A stretch of 64,000 nt of DNA from Streptomyces gobiensis (GCF_021216675.1 NZ_CP086120.1:3842501-3906500), one strand, 5' to 3'; shown: positions 1 through 9,160, numbered from the stretch's first letter. Made by a program: numbers and translations. The notes: generated by a model not told the origin, from the sequence alone.

Positions 1-9
1 TTCGGTCAT
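1..9 (-). CDS. xseB: Exodeoxyribonuclease VII small subunit, first three codons only
   Basis: Only an ATG and two further codons (Met-Thr-Glu) lie inside the window on the minus strand. An AAGGTGGAG ribosome-binding site precedes the ATG, just after the xseA stop codon. Actinobacterial xseB normally follows xseA directly, so context gives the identity. The three residues alone could not. Confidence 0.55.
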
Positions 10-30
10 GTGCTCCACCTTATGTTCGGG

Positions 31-1245
31 TCAGACAGGGGGCGTGACCGTGACATGGAACTCGCCTTCGGCGACCCGGGCCCGTAGGGCCTCGCCCTCC
101 GCCACCTCGGCCGGATCCCGTACGGCCGCACCGTCCGTGCGCTGCAGCACCGCGTATCCGCGCTTCAGCGTCGCGGCGGGCGACAGGGCGACCACCCGGG
201 CCAGGGTGTGCTCCAGATCGGCCTCGGCCCTGTCCAGCAGATGCCCCAGCGTGCGGCGGCTGCGCCTCAGCAGCTCCTCGATCTGGTCCTCGCGGTCCTC
301 CACCATCCGGAGCGGATACGCCATCGCCGGCCGGCTCATACACTCCTCAAGCCCGCGCTCCTGGCTGTCCAGATAGCCGGTCATACAGCGCAGCGCACGA
401 TCGCGCAGCTGCTGAATACGGGCCCGCTCCTCACCGACATCCGGGACCACATCCTTCGCCGCATGGGTCGGCGTCCGGGAGCGCAGATCCGCGACCAGAT
501 CCAGCAGCGGGGTGTCCGGCTCGTGGCCGATCGCCGATACGACCGGGGTCCGGCAGTCGGCGACGGCCCGCACCAGCTGCTCATCGGAGAACGGCAGCAG
601 ATCCTCGACGCTGCCGCCGCCCCGCGCCACGACGATCACCTCGACCTCGGGGTCGGCGTCCAGCTCCCGCACCGCTTCGATCACCTGTGGCACGGCACGC
701 ACCCCCTGCACGGCGACGTTGCGCACCGCGAAGCGGACAGCGGGCCAGCGCTGTTTCGCCGTCATCAGCACATCCCGTTCGGCGGCCGAGGCCCGGCCGG
801 TGACCAGCCCGATGAGCTGCGGCAGAAACGGTATGGGCCGCTTCCGCTCAGCGGCGAAAAGCCCCTCCGCGGTGAGCGCCTTCTTCAACTGCTCCAGCCG
901 TACGAGCAGCTCCCCCATGCCGACCGGGCGGATCTCGGCGGCCCGAAGCGAGAGCTGGCCACGCGGGGCGTACCACTCCGGTTTGCCATGCACGACGACA
1001 CGGGCGCCCTCGCCGACGAGATCCGTGACCTTGTCGAAGACCTGGCGATAGCAGGTCACACTCAGCGAGATCTCATACGACGGATCGCGCAGCGTCATAA
1101 ACACCACCCCGGCGCCGGGGCGACGGCTGAGCTGGGTGATCTGCCCTTCCACCCACACCGCGCCGAGCCGGTCGATCCACCCACCGATCAGCCGCGACAC
1201 CTGCCCAACGGGAATCGGCGCCTCGGGCGACGTATTGAGAGCCAT
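31..1245 (-). CDS. xseA: Exodeoxyribonuclease VII large subunit
   Basis: This is the large subunit of exodeoxyribonuclease VII, which degrades single-stranded DNA to oligonucleotides together with XseB. The 404-residue product is the usual family length. The N-terminus has an OB-fold nucleic-acid-binding domain (roughly residues 15-110, with VWVEGQI and GVVFMTLRD). The central catalytic domain has the family signatures [30 protein letters not shown] and [19 protein letters not shown] long helical, charged C-terminal part follows. The ATG at 1245 is preferred because [20 protein letters not shown] matches the family N-terminus. An in-frame start 24 codons upstream would add a low-complexity Arg-rich leader. 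The gene is divergent from ispH and is followed by xseB. Confidence 0.93.
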   Translation of the reverse strand: MALNTSPEAPIPVGQVSRLIGGWIDRLGAVWVEGQITQLSRRPGAGVVFMTLRDPSYEISLSVTCYRQVFDKVTDLVGEGARVVVHGKPEWYAPRGQLSLRAAEIRPVGMGELLVRLEQLKKALTAEGLFAAERKRPIPFLPQLIGLVTGRASAAERDVLMTAKQRWPAVRFAVRNVAVQGVRAVPQVIEAVRELDADPEVEVIVVARGGGSVEDLLPFSDEQLVRAVADCRTPVVSAIGHEPDTPLLDLVADLRSRTPTHAAKDVVPDVGEERARIQQLRDRALRCMTGYLDSQERGLEECMSRPAMAYPLRMVEDREDQIEELLRRSRRTLGHLLDRAEADLEHTLARVVALSPAATLKRGYAVLQRTDGAAVRDPAEVAEGEALRARVAEGEFHVTVTPPV

Positions 1246-1515
1246 AGGTGCGAGGCTATCGGCCCACGCGGACAACTCCACGGGCCGCCAGGACGGCCGC
1301 CGCCGCGCCCGGCTCACGCGAAGGCCAGCCGCAGCTCAGCGCCACCGTCGTGCGCGGCCAGCCGCCGACGGCACCTGCCGCCCGCGCACCGAGCGCGATC
1401 GCGCCAGGTGAGAGGGCGCCGTAGCGTGCCCGACGTGCTACGGCCTGACCGGGGCATAACGCCCACCCTGCCGTACCGGATGCGCCCTCCGGGGGAGCCA
1501 GGCGGCGGCCTTACG

Positions 1516-2502
1516 ATGGATGCCATGACTGCTACGACTGCCCGCCGGGTCCTTCTCGCCGCCCCCCGTGGGTACTGCGCGGGCGTGGACCGAGCCGTGA
1601 TCGCCGTAGAGAAGGCGCTGGAGCAGTACGGAGCGCCGATCTACGTCCGGCATGAAATCGTCCACAACAAATATGTCGTGCAGACCCTGGAGAAGAAGGG
1701 CGCGATCTTCGTCGATGAGACGGAGGAGGTGCCCGAAGGTGAGATCGTGATCTTCTCCGCGCATGGGGTGGCCCCGGTGGTGCACGAGGAGGCCGAGCGC
1801 GGCAAGCTGGCCACGATTGACGCCACCTGCCCGCTGGTCACCAAGGTGCACAAGGAAGCGGTCCGGTTCGCCAGCGACGACTACGACATCCTGCTCATCG
1901 GCCATGAGGGCCATGAGGAGGTCATCGGCACCAGCGGTGAGGCGCCGGAGCACATCACCCTGGTCGACGGGCCGGGGGATGTGGAGAACGTGGAGGTCAA
2001 GGACCCGGAAAGGGTCGTGTGGCTCTCCCAGACCACGCTGTCGGTCGACGAGACCATGGAAACCGTGGACGCGCTGAAGGAGAAGTTCCCGAAGCTCATC
2101 AGCCCGCCCAGCGACGACATCTGCTACGCCACGCAGAACCGGCAGACCGCCATCAAGCAGGTCGCCGCGGAGTCCGACCTGGTCATTGTGGTCGGCTCCA
2201 AGAACTCCTCCAACTCCGTCCGGCTGGTCGAGACCGCACTCGCGCACGGCGCCAAGGACGGTCACCTGGTGGACAACGCCTCCGAGATCGATGAGGCCTG
2301 GCTGGAGGGCGTCTCCACGGTCGGTGTCTCGTCGGGTGCCTCAGTGCCGGACATCCTGGTCGAGGGCGTTATGGAGTGGCTGGCCGAGCGCGGCTACGCC
2401 GATGTGGAGGTCGTACAGCCGGTGGCGGAGCATATGCAGTTCTCCCTGCCCAAGGAGCTGCGCCGGGATCTGCGCGCGGAGGCCGCGAAGAAGGTGACGT
2501 GA
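1516..2502 (+). CDS. ispH: 4-hydroxy-3-methylbut-2-enyl diphosphate reductase
   Basis: IspH (LytB) is the last enzyme of the MEP pathway and reduces HMBPP to IPP and DMAPP with a [4Fe-4S] cluster. The three cluster cysteines are visible in [16 protein letters not shown] and [11 protein letters not shown]. Substrate-binding motifs are also present: [21 protein letters not shown] and SKNSSNS. The length (about 328 residues) is typical. Two starts are possible, ATG 1516 (MDAMTATT) or ATG 1525 (MTATT); neither has a strong Shine-Dalgarno and related proteins usually begin MTAT. An open frame runs far upstream opposite xseA but shows no family similarity. The gene is convergent with the DUF6542 gene 20 bp downstream. 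Confidence 0.95.
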   Translation: MDAMTATTARRVLLAAPRGYCAGVDRAVIAVEKALEQYGAPIYVRHEIVHNKYVVQTLEKKGAIFVDETEEVPEGEIVIFSAHGVAPVVHEEAERGKLATIDATCPLVTKVHKEAVRFASDDYDILLIGHEGHEEVIGTSGEAPEHITLVDGPGDVENVEVKDPERVVWLSQTTLSVDETMETVDALKEKFPKLISPPSDDICYATQNRQTAIKQVAAESDLVIVVGSKNSSNSVRLVETALAHGAKDGHLVDNASEIDEAWLEGVSTVGVSSGASVPDILVEGVMEWLAERGYADVEVVQPVAEHMQFSLPKELRRDLRAEAAKKVT

Positions 2503-2522
2503 AGAACGTGACGTAGCAGGGG

Positions 2523-3116
2523 TCACGCGGCAGCAGACCCCTGACGACGTGCCGCCCGTCTGCGAGCCACCAGCAACACCTTCCGTACGAGTGCGGTCAG
2601 CAGCGATGCCACGGTGCCGCCGTAGATCCACCCCGCGTTCATCGCGAGCGCCGTGATCAGGCCCATGGCCCGACTGCCGAAGCTGCCGGAGCCATCGCTG
2701 ATAAAGATCAGCCCGGTGGTGAAGGCGATCGGTGCCGCGATCGGGGCGGTCAGCAGATCAGCAGGCCGCACCCACAGTGCGGTGGCGATGCTGACCAGCA
2801 CAAAGCAGCAGCCGTACGGGGCCGGGGAGCCCCCCAGCAGCAACGCGTCGAGCCCGCCGAACACCATCATGAGCAGCACCGCGAGCAGCCCGCTGCCCAG
2901 CGCGGTGAGCCGGGGGCGCGGCAGCCGTGGGGGCATGGAGGCCGACCGGGACCGCGTGGGCCGCGCTGGCTGCCGTGCGCGGTAGCCGCCGGCGGTCTCC
3001 CGTGCCAGCGGCCGGGCCCGGGACCGGGGCTGACGCGTGGGCCGTGGCAGGGTCGCCTGCGGCGGTGCGGGCCGCCGTCGGCTGGGCTGACTGATGGGCG
3101 CGCTGTGTTGCTCCAC
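2523..3116 (-). CDS. DUF6542-type integral membrane protein
   Basis: This is a 197-residue protein of unknown function, conserved in Streptomyces next to ychF and ispH. The first ~95 residues are Pro/Arg-rich and look disordered. After them come about four hydrophobic helices (LTALGSGLLAVLLMMVFGG; APYGCCFVLVSIATALWV; LTAPIAAPIAFTTGLIFI; AMNAGWIYGGTVASLLTAL) and a short Arg-rich cytoplasmic tail. The GTG at 3116 (VEQHSAP) was chosen because the upstream in-frame extension runs into the ychF promoter region and has no membrane or family features. Function is not known. Confidence 0.7.
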   Translation of the reverse strand: MEQHSAPISQPSRRRPAPPQATLPRPTRQPRSRARPLARETAGGYRARQPARPTRSRSASMPPRLPRPRLTALGSGLLAVLLMMVFGGLDALLLGGSPAPYGCCFVLVSIATALWVRPADLLTAPIAAPIAFTTGLIFISDGSGSFGSRAMGLITALAMNAGWIYGGTVASLLTALVRKVLLVARRRAARRQGSAAA

Positions 3117-3236
3117 CGCACTAACGTAGGGCGCCGACCGCCGGTCAGCGGGTGACGGACACGCCCCTGGGGACGTTTTAGACCCACGTAGACTGGTGGA
3201 TCGGTCCACGCCCCTCCACCCAATGGAAGTCGCCAC

Positions 3237-4325
3237 GTGTCGCTCACGATCGGAATCGTCGGCCTGCCCAATGTCGGCAAGTCGACTATGTTCAACGCCC
3301 TGACCAAGAACGACGTGCTGGCGGCCAACTACCCGTTCGCCACCATCGAGCCCAACATCGGTGTCGTCGGTGTCCCCGACCCCCGCATCCGCAGGCTCGC
3401 CGAGATCTTCGGCTCACAGCGCGAGCTCCCGGCCACGGTCAACTTCGTCGACATCGCCGGCATCGTCCGGGGCGCGAGCGAGGGCGAGGGTCTGGGCAAC
3501 AAGTTCCTCGCGAATATCCGTGAGTCCGATGCGATCTGCCAGGTCATCCGGGCCTTCAAGGACGAGAACGTCGTCCATGTCGACGGGAAGATCTCACCCC
3601 GGGACGACATCGAGACGATCAACACCGAGCTCATCCTCGCCGACCTCCAGACCATCGAGAAGGTGCTGCCCCGGCTGGTCAAGGAGTCCCGGATCCAGAA
3701 GGACAAGCAGGCCACGGTCAAGGCCGTGGAGGAGGCCCAGGCCATCCTGGAGCGGGGCGACACCCTGTTCTCCGCCGGGATCGCCCAGGGCACCGAGAAG
3801 GCCGACGCCCTGCGCGATCTGCACCTGCTGACGGTCAAGCCCTTCCTCTACGTCTTCAATGTCGACGAGGACGAGCTGATCGACGAGGCCTTCAAGGACG
3901 AGCAGCGCGCCCTGGTCGCCCCGGCCGAGGCGATCTTCCTCAACGCCAAGCTGGAAGCCGATCTCGCCGAGCTGGATGACGAGGAAGCCCTGGAGCTCCT
4001 TCAGTCCGTCGGCCAGGACGAGCCCGGCCTGGCCACCCTGGCCCACGTCGGCTTCAACACCCTGGGCCTCCAGACCTACCTCACGGCCGGACCCAAGGAG
4101 GCCCGCGCCTGGACCGTCAAGCGGGGCGCCACCGCCCCCGAGGCGGCCGGTGTGATCCACACCGACTTCCAGAAGGGTTTCATCAAGGCCGAGGTCATCT
4201 CCTTCGACGACCTGGTCGAAACCGGCTCGGTCGCCGAGGCCCGCGCCAAGGGCAAGGCCCGGATGGAGGGCAAGGACTACATCATGCAGGACGGCGACGT
4301 GGTGGAGTTCCGCTTCAACGTGTAG
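3237..4325 (+). CDS. ychF: Redox-responsive ribosome-binding ATPase YchF/OLA1
   Basis: YchF is an Obg-family P-loop protein that prefers ATP to GTP and binds ribosomes. The 362-residue product has the full family architecture: an N-terminal G domain with GLPNVGKS (Walker A), the switch region DIAGIVRGASEGEGLGNKFL, a coiled-coil insertion around residues 130-200, and a C-terminal TGS domain ending VVEFRFNV. The NKxD-like specificity region reads NVDEDEL, as in ATP-preferring members. Translation starts at GTG 3237, preceded by a GGAAG ribosome-binding site. A hairpin at 4374-4403 ends the transcript. Confidence 0.96.
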   Translation: MSLTIGIVGLPNVGKSTMFNALTKNDVLAANYPFATIEPNIGVVGVPDPRIRRLAEIFGSQRELPATVNFVDIAGIVRGASEGEGLGNKFLANIRESDAICQVIRAFKDENVVHVDGKISPRDDIETINTELILADLQTIEKVLPRLVKESRIQKDKQATVKAVEEAQAILERGDTLFSAGIAQGTEKADALRDLHLLTVKPFLYVFNVDEDELIDEAFKDEQRALVAPAEAIFLNAKLEADLAELDDEEALELLQSVGQDEPGLATLAHVGFNTLGLQTYLTAGPKEARAWTVKRGATAPEAAGVIHTDFQKGFIKAEVISFDDLVETGSVAEARAKGKARMEGKDYIMQDGDVVEFRFNV

Positions 4326-4373
4326 CGGGCGCTGTATCACCACGTCGCTGACCTGGCGAACGTGCAGGTCAGG

Positions 4374-4403
4374 AGGGGTCCGGCCTTTCGGAGTCGGGCC
4401 CCT
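4374..4403 (+). terminator. Rho-independent terminator after ychF
   Basis: An 11-bp stem (4374-4384 with 4393-4403, including two G-U pairs) and an 8-nt loop lie about 50 bp after the ychF stop. As is usual in Streptomyces, there is no long T run. Confidence 0.6.
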
Positions 4404-4961
4404 GGTTATTTCCCGTGCTGGGATGGTGCTGGGATACCTGACCCGTCGTCACCTGTCATCATCCCTGGTCATCCCTACCGTGCTGGGATTGTGCTGGGTT
4501 GCCGGTGAGGTCCCCGTGCTGGATCGCGGGCCATATCCCTGCGAGAGGGCGTGCGGGAGGTCTTGACGGGCCCGCGCTCACACCTTCTTCGTTCTTGCAT
4601 TGCTTCTGTCAACGCATCCTTGGACTACTCGTCGGCGACTTCGTCTCCCCCCTCCTCGGGCGGCGCTGACCGCCGGTACTGGGGGGGGTGGTCGAGGTCG
4701 AGGTGTTTGGCTGCATACAAGGGGACCGGGTAGCGGGAGCGGTCGGACTAGGCGATGGTCTGGTGACACAAGCGCGCGGTCGCCCGTGCAAGCATCGTCC
4801 GGTCGACCCCATCACCCACACCAATCGGATAGATCTCGGTCGCCGTGACAGCCCATCACGGCGTCTTGAGCTCGTTCGTCTCCCACTCCCCCCTCCTCCC
4901 CGCCTTTGCCCGGGTCAGCGTCCCAACGAGTGATGGTCTTGCCCAGGTCTCAGGACAGGAA
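4404..4961. other. Gene-free stretch with a short direct repeat; left edge of the accessory island
   Basis: No convincing coding region is visible here. Reading frames are short and lack ribosome-binding sites or recognisable motifs. A roughly 21-bp unit (CCGTGCTGGGAT, one base, GTGCTGGG) occurs at 4413-4433 and 4478-4498, with a degenerate third copy near 4514. The stretch separates conserved ychF from the island genes and may carry remnants of an integration event. No tRNA gene was seen. Confidence 0.45.
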
Positions 4962-5000
4962 AGGGCTCCCCCGCCGCGGTGTGCGGTGAAGGGGAGCCTT
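4962..5000 (-). terminator. Terminator of the TIR operon
   Basis: The inverted repeat AGGGCTCCCC / GGGGAGCCTT has a ~19-nt GC-rich loop. It lies 23 bp beyond the stop of the last operon gene, in the correct orientation for the minus-strand transcript. Confidence 0.6.
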
Positions 5001-5022
5001 GGAGAGCCGACCGCCTACCGGA

Positions 5023-6381
5023 TCAGCTCCCGTCCTCGTCGTCCTCGTCCCATGTACGAGGTGCGGCGGGCCGGTGCGGGCTGTGCGAGGTGTCCCAGAA
5101 GTACGGAGGTGTCATGTCGTCCTCGCTCGTCTCCCCCCAGCCTTGGTTCCGTTCGCCCGCGCCGCTCTTCGCCGCCCCCGGCGTGAACCGGCCCGCGCCC
5201 GCGTCGGCATCCGGGTCAGCGGCCGCGTCGGTGAACGGAGAGCCCTCGGAGGCTGGGAAGGGCGGCGACCAGGGCCCCGTGGTGTCTCCCTCGCCCGAAG
5301 GCCCACCCTCCGGCCCCTCGCCCCCGCCCTCGTCGGGCGTCGGGAGAAGGGTCCGCCTGATCTCCTCGGCGGCCTCATCCAGCCCGGCCGCTTCCAGGCT
5401 CCGCACCACACGGTGCACGAACACCGTGTACTCGTCCATGTCCGGCTTCAGGCCCAGCGCCGCCAGCAACAGGAGCAGCCGATCCGAGACCCCTACTTCC
5501 TCCTCGCGGTCGAACATCCCTCCTCCCTGGCCGTCTCCGCCCCACAGCGGGCCCCCGACGGTCGCCTCGCTCCGCGCACCCGCGGGCGAGACGAGCAGGT
5601 GGCGGAAGAGCTCCGGCACCTCCTCGTCGTTGGCCGCCGCCGCGATCTGGGCGAGTGGGCCGATCATGTCGACCGCCTTCTCGATCTCGTTCTCGTGGCG
5701 GGCGAGCCACCACACCACCGCGCTGCCCGCGCTCTTGAGCACGTCGTCACCGAGGTAGCGCCGCTTGTTGCGCTCGTGCTGACGCTCGTACTCCCAGATC
5801 TCCTCGTCCTTGCGAAGGTCGTTCAACTTCCGCAGCCGCTCGTGGTCGGCGGGGGCGAGGCTCAGCGTCACATCGGCCGCCAGGGTCTCCACCCGTCCGC
5901 TCCGGTCCGGGAGCGGGACGCCCAGCTCACCCTCCAGGAGATACCGAGCGAAGCTCGCCCGGCCGGGCTCCTCGCGGCGGACGACCCCCAGGGCGCGGCT
6001 GACGATCGAGGACACGGCGAGGGCCGGGGAGGCGCTGTCGGACCGGTCGGCGTGGTCGGGGACCGGCCTCCACCACACGGTGGCGGAGAAGAGGAAGTCG
6101 TAGCCGTCCGCCGCGCTCGGCAGCGCCGCGTCGACCACCCGCGTCTCCTGGTACGGCTGCGCCGTCGGCGCCGCGGGCGGCTCAGGTTCCCCGGGCTCGT
6201 ACGGGTCGGCCGACGCGCGGCCACCGCTGAGGACCGTCATCACGAGCAGCAGGGAGCCCGAGGCCGTGACCGTGGACATGAAGCCCCACAGCCACGCCGA
6301 CCAGTGCAGGAGGTTTCCGAGCACAGCCGGTGCGAGGCCGCAGAGCGCGACGAACAGCAGGCTGGGAAAGCGGTGTTTCAT
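5023..6381 (-). CDS. Membrane-anchored protein, third gene of the TIR operon
   Basis: This 452-residue protein is not recognised as a named family. Two hydrophobic segments at residues ~7-25 and ~30-52 should anchor it in the membrane. The remaining ~400 residues would then be cytoplasmic. A soluble, partly helical region (~80-350) contains a charged coiled-coil-like stretch (RKLNDLRKDEEIWEYERQHE) and a segment around VVWWLARHENEIEKAVDMIG. The last ~90 residues are Gly/Pro/Asp-rich and probably disordered. Its ATG overlaps the stop of the NTPase gene (ATGA, 6378-6381), so the two are translationally coupled. By position it could be the membrane target or scaffold of the TIR/NTPase pair; that is inference. 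Confidence 0.75.
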   Translation of the reverse strand: MKHRFPSLLFVALCGLAPAVLGNLLHWSAWLWGFMSTVTASGSLLLVMTVLSGGRASADPYEPGEPEPPAAPTAQPYQETRVVDAALPSAADGYDFLFSATVWWRPVPDHADRSDSASPALAVSSIVSRALGVVRREEPGRASFARYLLEGELGVPLPDRSGRVETLAADVTLSLAPADHERLRKLNDLRKDEEIWEYERQHERNKRRYLGDDVLKSAGSAVVWWLARHENEIEKAVDMIGPLAQIAAAANDEEVPELFRHLLVSPAGARSEATVGGPLWGGDGQGGGMFDREEEVGVSDRLLLLLAALGLKPDMDEYTVFVHRVVRSLEAAGLDEAAEEIRRTLLPTPDEGGGEGPEGGPSGEGDTTGPWSPPFPASEGSPFTDAAADPDADAGAGRFTPGAAKSGAGERNQGWGETSEDDMTPPYFWDTSHSPHRPAAPRTWDEDDEDGS

Positions 6382-8369
6382 CGTGCCTCTTCCGTGGTCC
6401 GTGGTCCGGCGCCCGTACGCTTCGTACTCTCCGTGCGGGCGTACTGCGCGTGGTCGATGTGCTGCCAGAAGAGGGCGGCGACGGCCGCCCGGGAGGAGTG
6501 GCGCGCGGTCCCCGCCCAGTCGCAGGCGATGGCGTAGAGGCGGTGGAGAGCGACCGCGCGGCCGCGCGTCGCCCCGACCATCACGCCCAGCGCCATCTCT
6601 CGCGTACTGTCACCCGCCACGGCGTTCAGCCAGCTACTCACCAGCGGGTTCCAGAGCTCCGTCGGCGGCTGGGAGAAAACCGTCTCCCAGCCCAGGAACA
6701 GGTCCGGCCACGGCGGCGGGTCCGGTGCCCGGTCGCTCCTCAACAGCTCCGTGAGCAGCCGGAGCTGGGGCTCCGCCCCGCGCGGCTCCCGACGCGTCCG
6801 GTCCCGCAGGCGGTCGATCAGCAGCCGGTAGAGCCGACGGTCGCGGCCGGCGAGGTCGAGAAGTGCCTCCCGGGCCTCGCGCGCCGCCTCGCCCTTCCGT
6901 ACGGCGAGGTAGTGGAGTCGCACCATCGCCTGATCCGGGTGCGTCGCGCCGAGACTCTGGAGGCAGGCGGTGGTCAGGGCGCGGACGAGACCGTCCGACA
7001 AGGGGCTGGACCTCGCACACTTGTACATCCACCTGCGGAACCATCCCCCGAACCTCTCGTGGCTGAGACCGAGTTCGAGGGCCGCCACGGCTCGCGGGTC
7101 GCAGGACGCCCCGGTCGCGCTGTCCGCCCAGCGGACCACAAGGTCGAAGAGATGGTCGGGCCGCTCGACGGCCAGGGACCGCTCGCCGAAGCGGACGACG
7201 ACGTTCATTCGGTCGTCGGTGGTCAGACCGCGGAGCCCGGCGGCATGGCCGATCCAGTTCCTGAGGTCGTCGCGCATCCCGGGGAAGTTCGCCCAGAAGT
7301 ACGCCCGGACCGCGTCGGCGTAGGCCAGCCGCTTGAAGCGGAGCCGACCGTCCTGGTCCCGCTCGATCTCGAGCGCCTCCAACCGCTCCCCGAAGTCCGT
7401 CCGCGCGAGCTCGGTCGTCGCCTCCTCCTCGTGCCTCACCGTCCTCATCAGGCCGTGCCACGCCTCGTATACGGTGTCGGCTCGGGCCTCCTCGAACACC
7501 GCCGTCGCGAGCAGCAGGGCCCGGTCCGGCGTGGTGCGGACCGTGGCCACCTGTCGGCCCACCTCACCGGCCCGGTCGGTCACCGCGTGCATCGCCTGGT
7601 CGAGCCATCCCGCGAAGTCGGCGCCGAACCGGCCGCTGTCGCGAGCGGCCTTCACCAGCCCCGCGAGCCGCGCCAGTTCCCGCATGGGGGAGCGGTCGCA
7701 CAGGCGCTGGAGGTCGGCGCTCCCCAGGTCCGCGGGGCGGAAGGCCATCCGGTCCATGCGGAGGTACCGGGTGACGACGGCGACGCCCCGGGGGCGCCCC
7801 AGCGTCACCGTGTGCGGTTCGAGGTCCGGCGCGTGGGCGTGCTCCATGCCCGATGGCAGGACGACGACCATGTGGGCCCCCGCCTTTTGGACCTGTGACC
7901 TGTGCACGGCCAGGCGGCGCTGGGCCTTGGCGTATGCCTTCTCGTCGGCGACCCCGGAGAGGTCGAGGAGGAAGCGGTCCCCCTCGCCGGGGGCGAGAGG
8001 GTCCTCGTCCTCGTCCTTGTCCGTGGCGGGAAGCTCCTCGAACCGGACCTCCTCCTCGTCGGCGCCGCCGTCCTCACTGAGTCCGTGCAGCAGCATGATC
8101 GCCGCGGCGCGGCGGCCGCTGCCGGGCGGAGCCTCCAGCAGCACCACCGAACCGGGCTTCTCCAGGCGGTCGGCCGCCACGCGGTAGCCCGCCGGCGGAA
8201 CGAACCGGTCGGCCAGGCGCACCCGGTCCTCGCGGGCGATCCGGAGGGACTCGACCCCTCTGCGGATCATCCAGTCCGCGCCGACGCCGTAGAAGACGTA
8301 CTGGGGCCCCACGCCGTTGTTCACCGGGCCACGCGGATCGTTGACGGTGACGCGGTCCTGCTCGGTCAT
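6378..8369 (-). CDS. Degenerate P-loop NTPase (STAND/NLR-like partner of the TIR protein)
   Basis: This is a 663-residue soluble protein. Residues 9-24 read VNDPRGPVNNGVGPQY, nearly the same as a motif at the C-terminus of the adjacent TIR protein. A Walker A-like loop (APPGSGRRAA, about residues 80-89) has Arg where Lys is expected, and a possible Walker B is FLLDLSG, so nucleotide hydrolysis is uncertain. The remainder (~200-640) is rich in Leu/Ala/Arg helices and resembles a helical-repeat sensor region. Its start overlaps the TIR stop (8366-8369) and its stop overlaps the next start. The layout of short N-terminal motif, NTPase and helical repeats fits a prokaryotic NLR-type signalling protein, but no named domain can be confirmed by eye. 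Confidence 0.75.
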   Translation of the reverse strand: MTEQDRVTVNDPRGPVNNGVGPQYVFYGVGADWMIRRGVESLRIAREDRVRLADRFVPPAGYRVAADRLEKPGSVVLLEAPPGSGRRAAAIMLLHGLSEDGGADEEEVRFEELPATDKDEDEDPLAPGEGDRFLLDLSGVADEKAYAKAQRRLAVHRSQVQKAGAHMVVVLPSGMEHAHAPDLEPHTVTLGRPRGVAVVTRYLRMDRMAFRPADLGSADLQRLCDRSPMRELARLAGLVKAARDSGRFGADFAGWLDQAMHAVTDRAGEVGRQVATVRTTPDRALLLATAVFEEARADTVYEAWHGLMRTVRHEEEATTELARTDFGERLEALEIERDQDGRLRFKRLAYADAVRAYFWANFPGMRDDLRNWIGHAAGLRGLTTDDRMNVVVRFGERSLAVERPDHLFDLVVRWADSATGASCDPRAVAALELGLSHERFGGWFRRWMYKCARSSPLSDGLVRALTTACLQSLGATHPDQAMVRLHYLAVRKGEAAREAREALLDLAGRDRRLYRLLIDRLRDRTRREPRGAEPQLRLLTELLRSDRAPDPPPWPDLFLGWETVFSQPPTELWNPLVSSWLNAVAGDSTREMALGVMVGATRGRAVALHRLYAIACDWAGTARHSSRAAVAALFWQHIDHAQYARTESTKRTGAGPRTTEEAR

Positions 8370-9160
8370 CGTCCGTCGTCCGAGCGCCGGCGCTCGCGCT
8401 CGAAGCGCTGGTGGACCGTACCGCTGTTGTCACCCGCCGTGAACTGGACCCCGGTGTTGTCACCCTGGAAGTGGGGCGCGTTGTACTGGTGGCCCCGACC
8501 GGTGTTCACGGGCCCCTGCGGCTCGTTGACGAAGGTGCCGGACAGGTCTCCGTTGAGGTTTCCGATGCCCCCGCGCACGCGCTGCTCGACGTCGCGCGTC
8601 CGCATCCTGGTGTGCCCGCGCCCCTGGGCCGACTTCTTGCGGGACGTCGCCTCCGCCCGCTCCCGCGCCGCACGGGCGCCGCGGTCCACCGCGCCCAGTT
8701 CGGGCAGCAGCCTGGCGAGGGCGTCGCCGAGCGCCGTCAGGTCCGACTCGGCGTTGCGGTGGTCGAACCGCCTGTACTGGCAGTCCGCCAGCTCCCGCAG
8801 GTCGTCCGGGAGGACGGCACGGTCGATCCGCGTGGCCTTTCCGACGAGCACGGGGATCACCAGGATCCCGCGGTCGAGCGCGGTCTGGATCTCACGACGG
8901 GTCCAGTCCTGCTCGGCTTCGAGGGCGGGGCGGCCGTCGGCCCCCCGCACCTCCGCCCAGCGCGGGCCGATCACGGCGAGGAGCGCCTCGCACTCCTCCA
9001 CCGCCCTGACCAGTTCCACCGGGAAGCGGTGTCCGAGCTCGATCGAATTGCTGGCGAAGAAGATTCGCTCGCCGCCGAACCGCCGGGCAAGCTCCCGAGC
9101 GATCATGGTCGCCGCGGATTCCTCGTCGCCTGTGCGGTAGTTGACGAAGACGTCGGGCAT
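8366..9160 (-). CDS. TIR-domain effector with a C-terminal Gly/Asn-rich repeat tail
   Basis: This 264-residue protein is the first gene of a three-gene operon. Residues 1-~145 form a bacterial TIR domain: DVFVNYRTGDEESAATMIA, FASNSIELGHRF, LLAVIGPRW, and DWTRREIQTALDRGILVIPV, where the Glu of RREI is at the position of the usual NAD-cleaving glutamate. A basic linker follows. The last ~60 residues are Gly/Asn/Asp-rich, with VNEPQGPVNTGRGHQY (211-226) and two GDN[T/S]G units (233-249). ATG 9160 is chosen for its strong GAAGGGA ribosome-binding site and because the TIR fold starts there; the in-frame upstream extension is low complexity. The likely role is an NAD-consuming immune or toxic effector. 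Confidence 0.85.
   Translation of the reverse strand: MPDVFVNYRTGDEESAATMIARELARRFGGERIFFASNSIELGHRFPVELVRAVEECEALLAVIGPRWAEVRGADGRPALEAEQDWTRREIQTALDRGILVIPVLVGKATRIDRAVLPDDLRELADCQYRRFDHRNAESDLTALGDALARLLPELGAVDRGARAARERAEATSRKKSAQGRGHTRMRTRDVEQRVRGGIGNLNGDLSGTFVNEPQGPVNTGRGHQYNAPHFQGDNTGVQFTAGDNSGTVHQRFERERRRSDDGR

Noticed and set aside
208..1515. Long open frame on the plus strand opposite xseA, continuous with ispH
   Set aside because: It is the antisense of a real gene in GC-rich DNA, lacks domains and would give ispH a 430-residue nonsense extension.
4999..6537. Long plus-strand open frames opposite the membrane protein of the TIR operon
   Set aside because: The minus-strand gene has membrane helices, a coupled start and a terminator. 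The plus-strand frames are Arg/Pro-rich shadows.
5023..9160. Thoeris, CBASS or TIR-APAZ system
   Set aside because: No SIR2/SLOG protein, cyclic-nucleotide synthase or Argonaute-like gene lies near the TIR gene.
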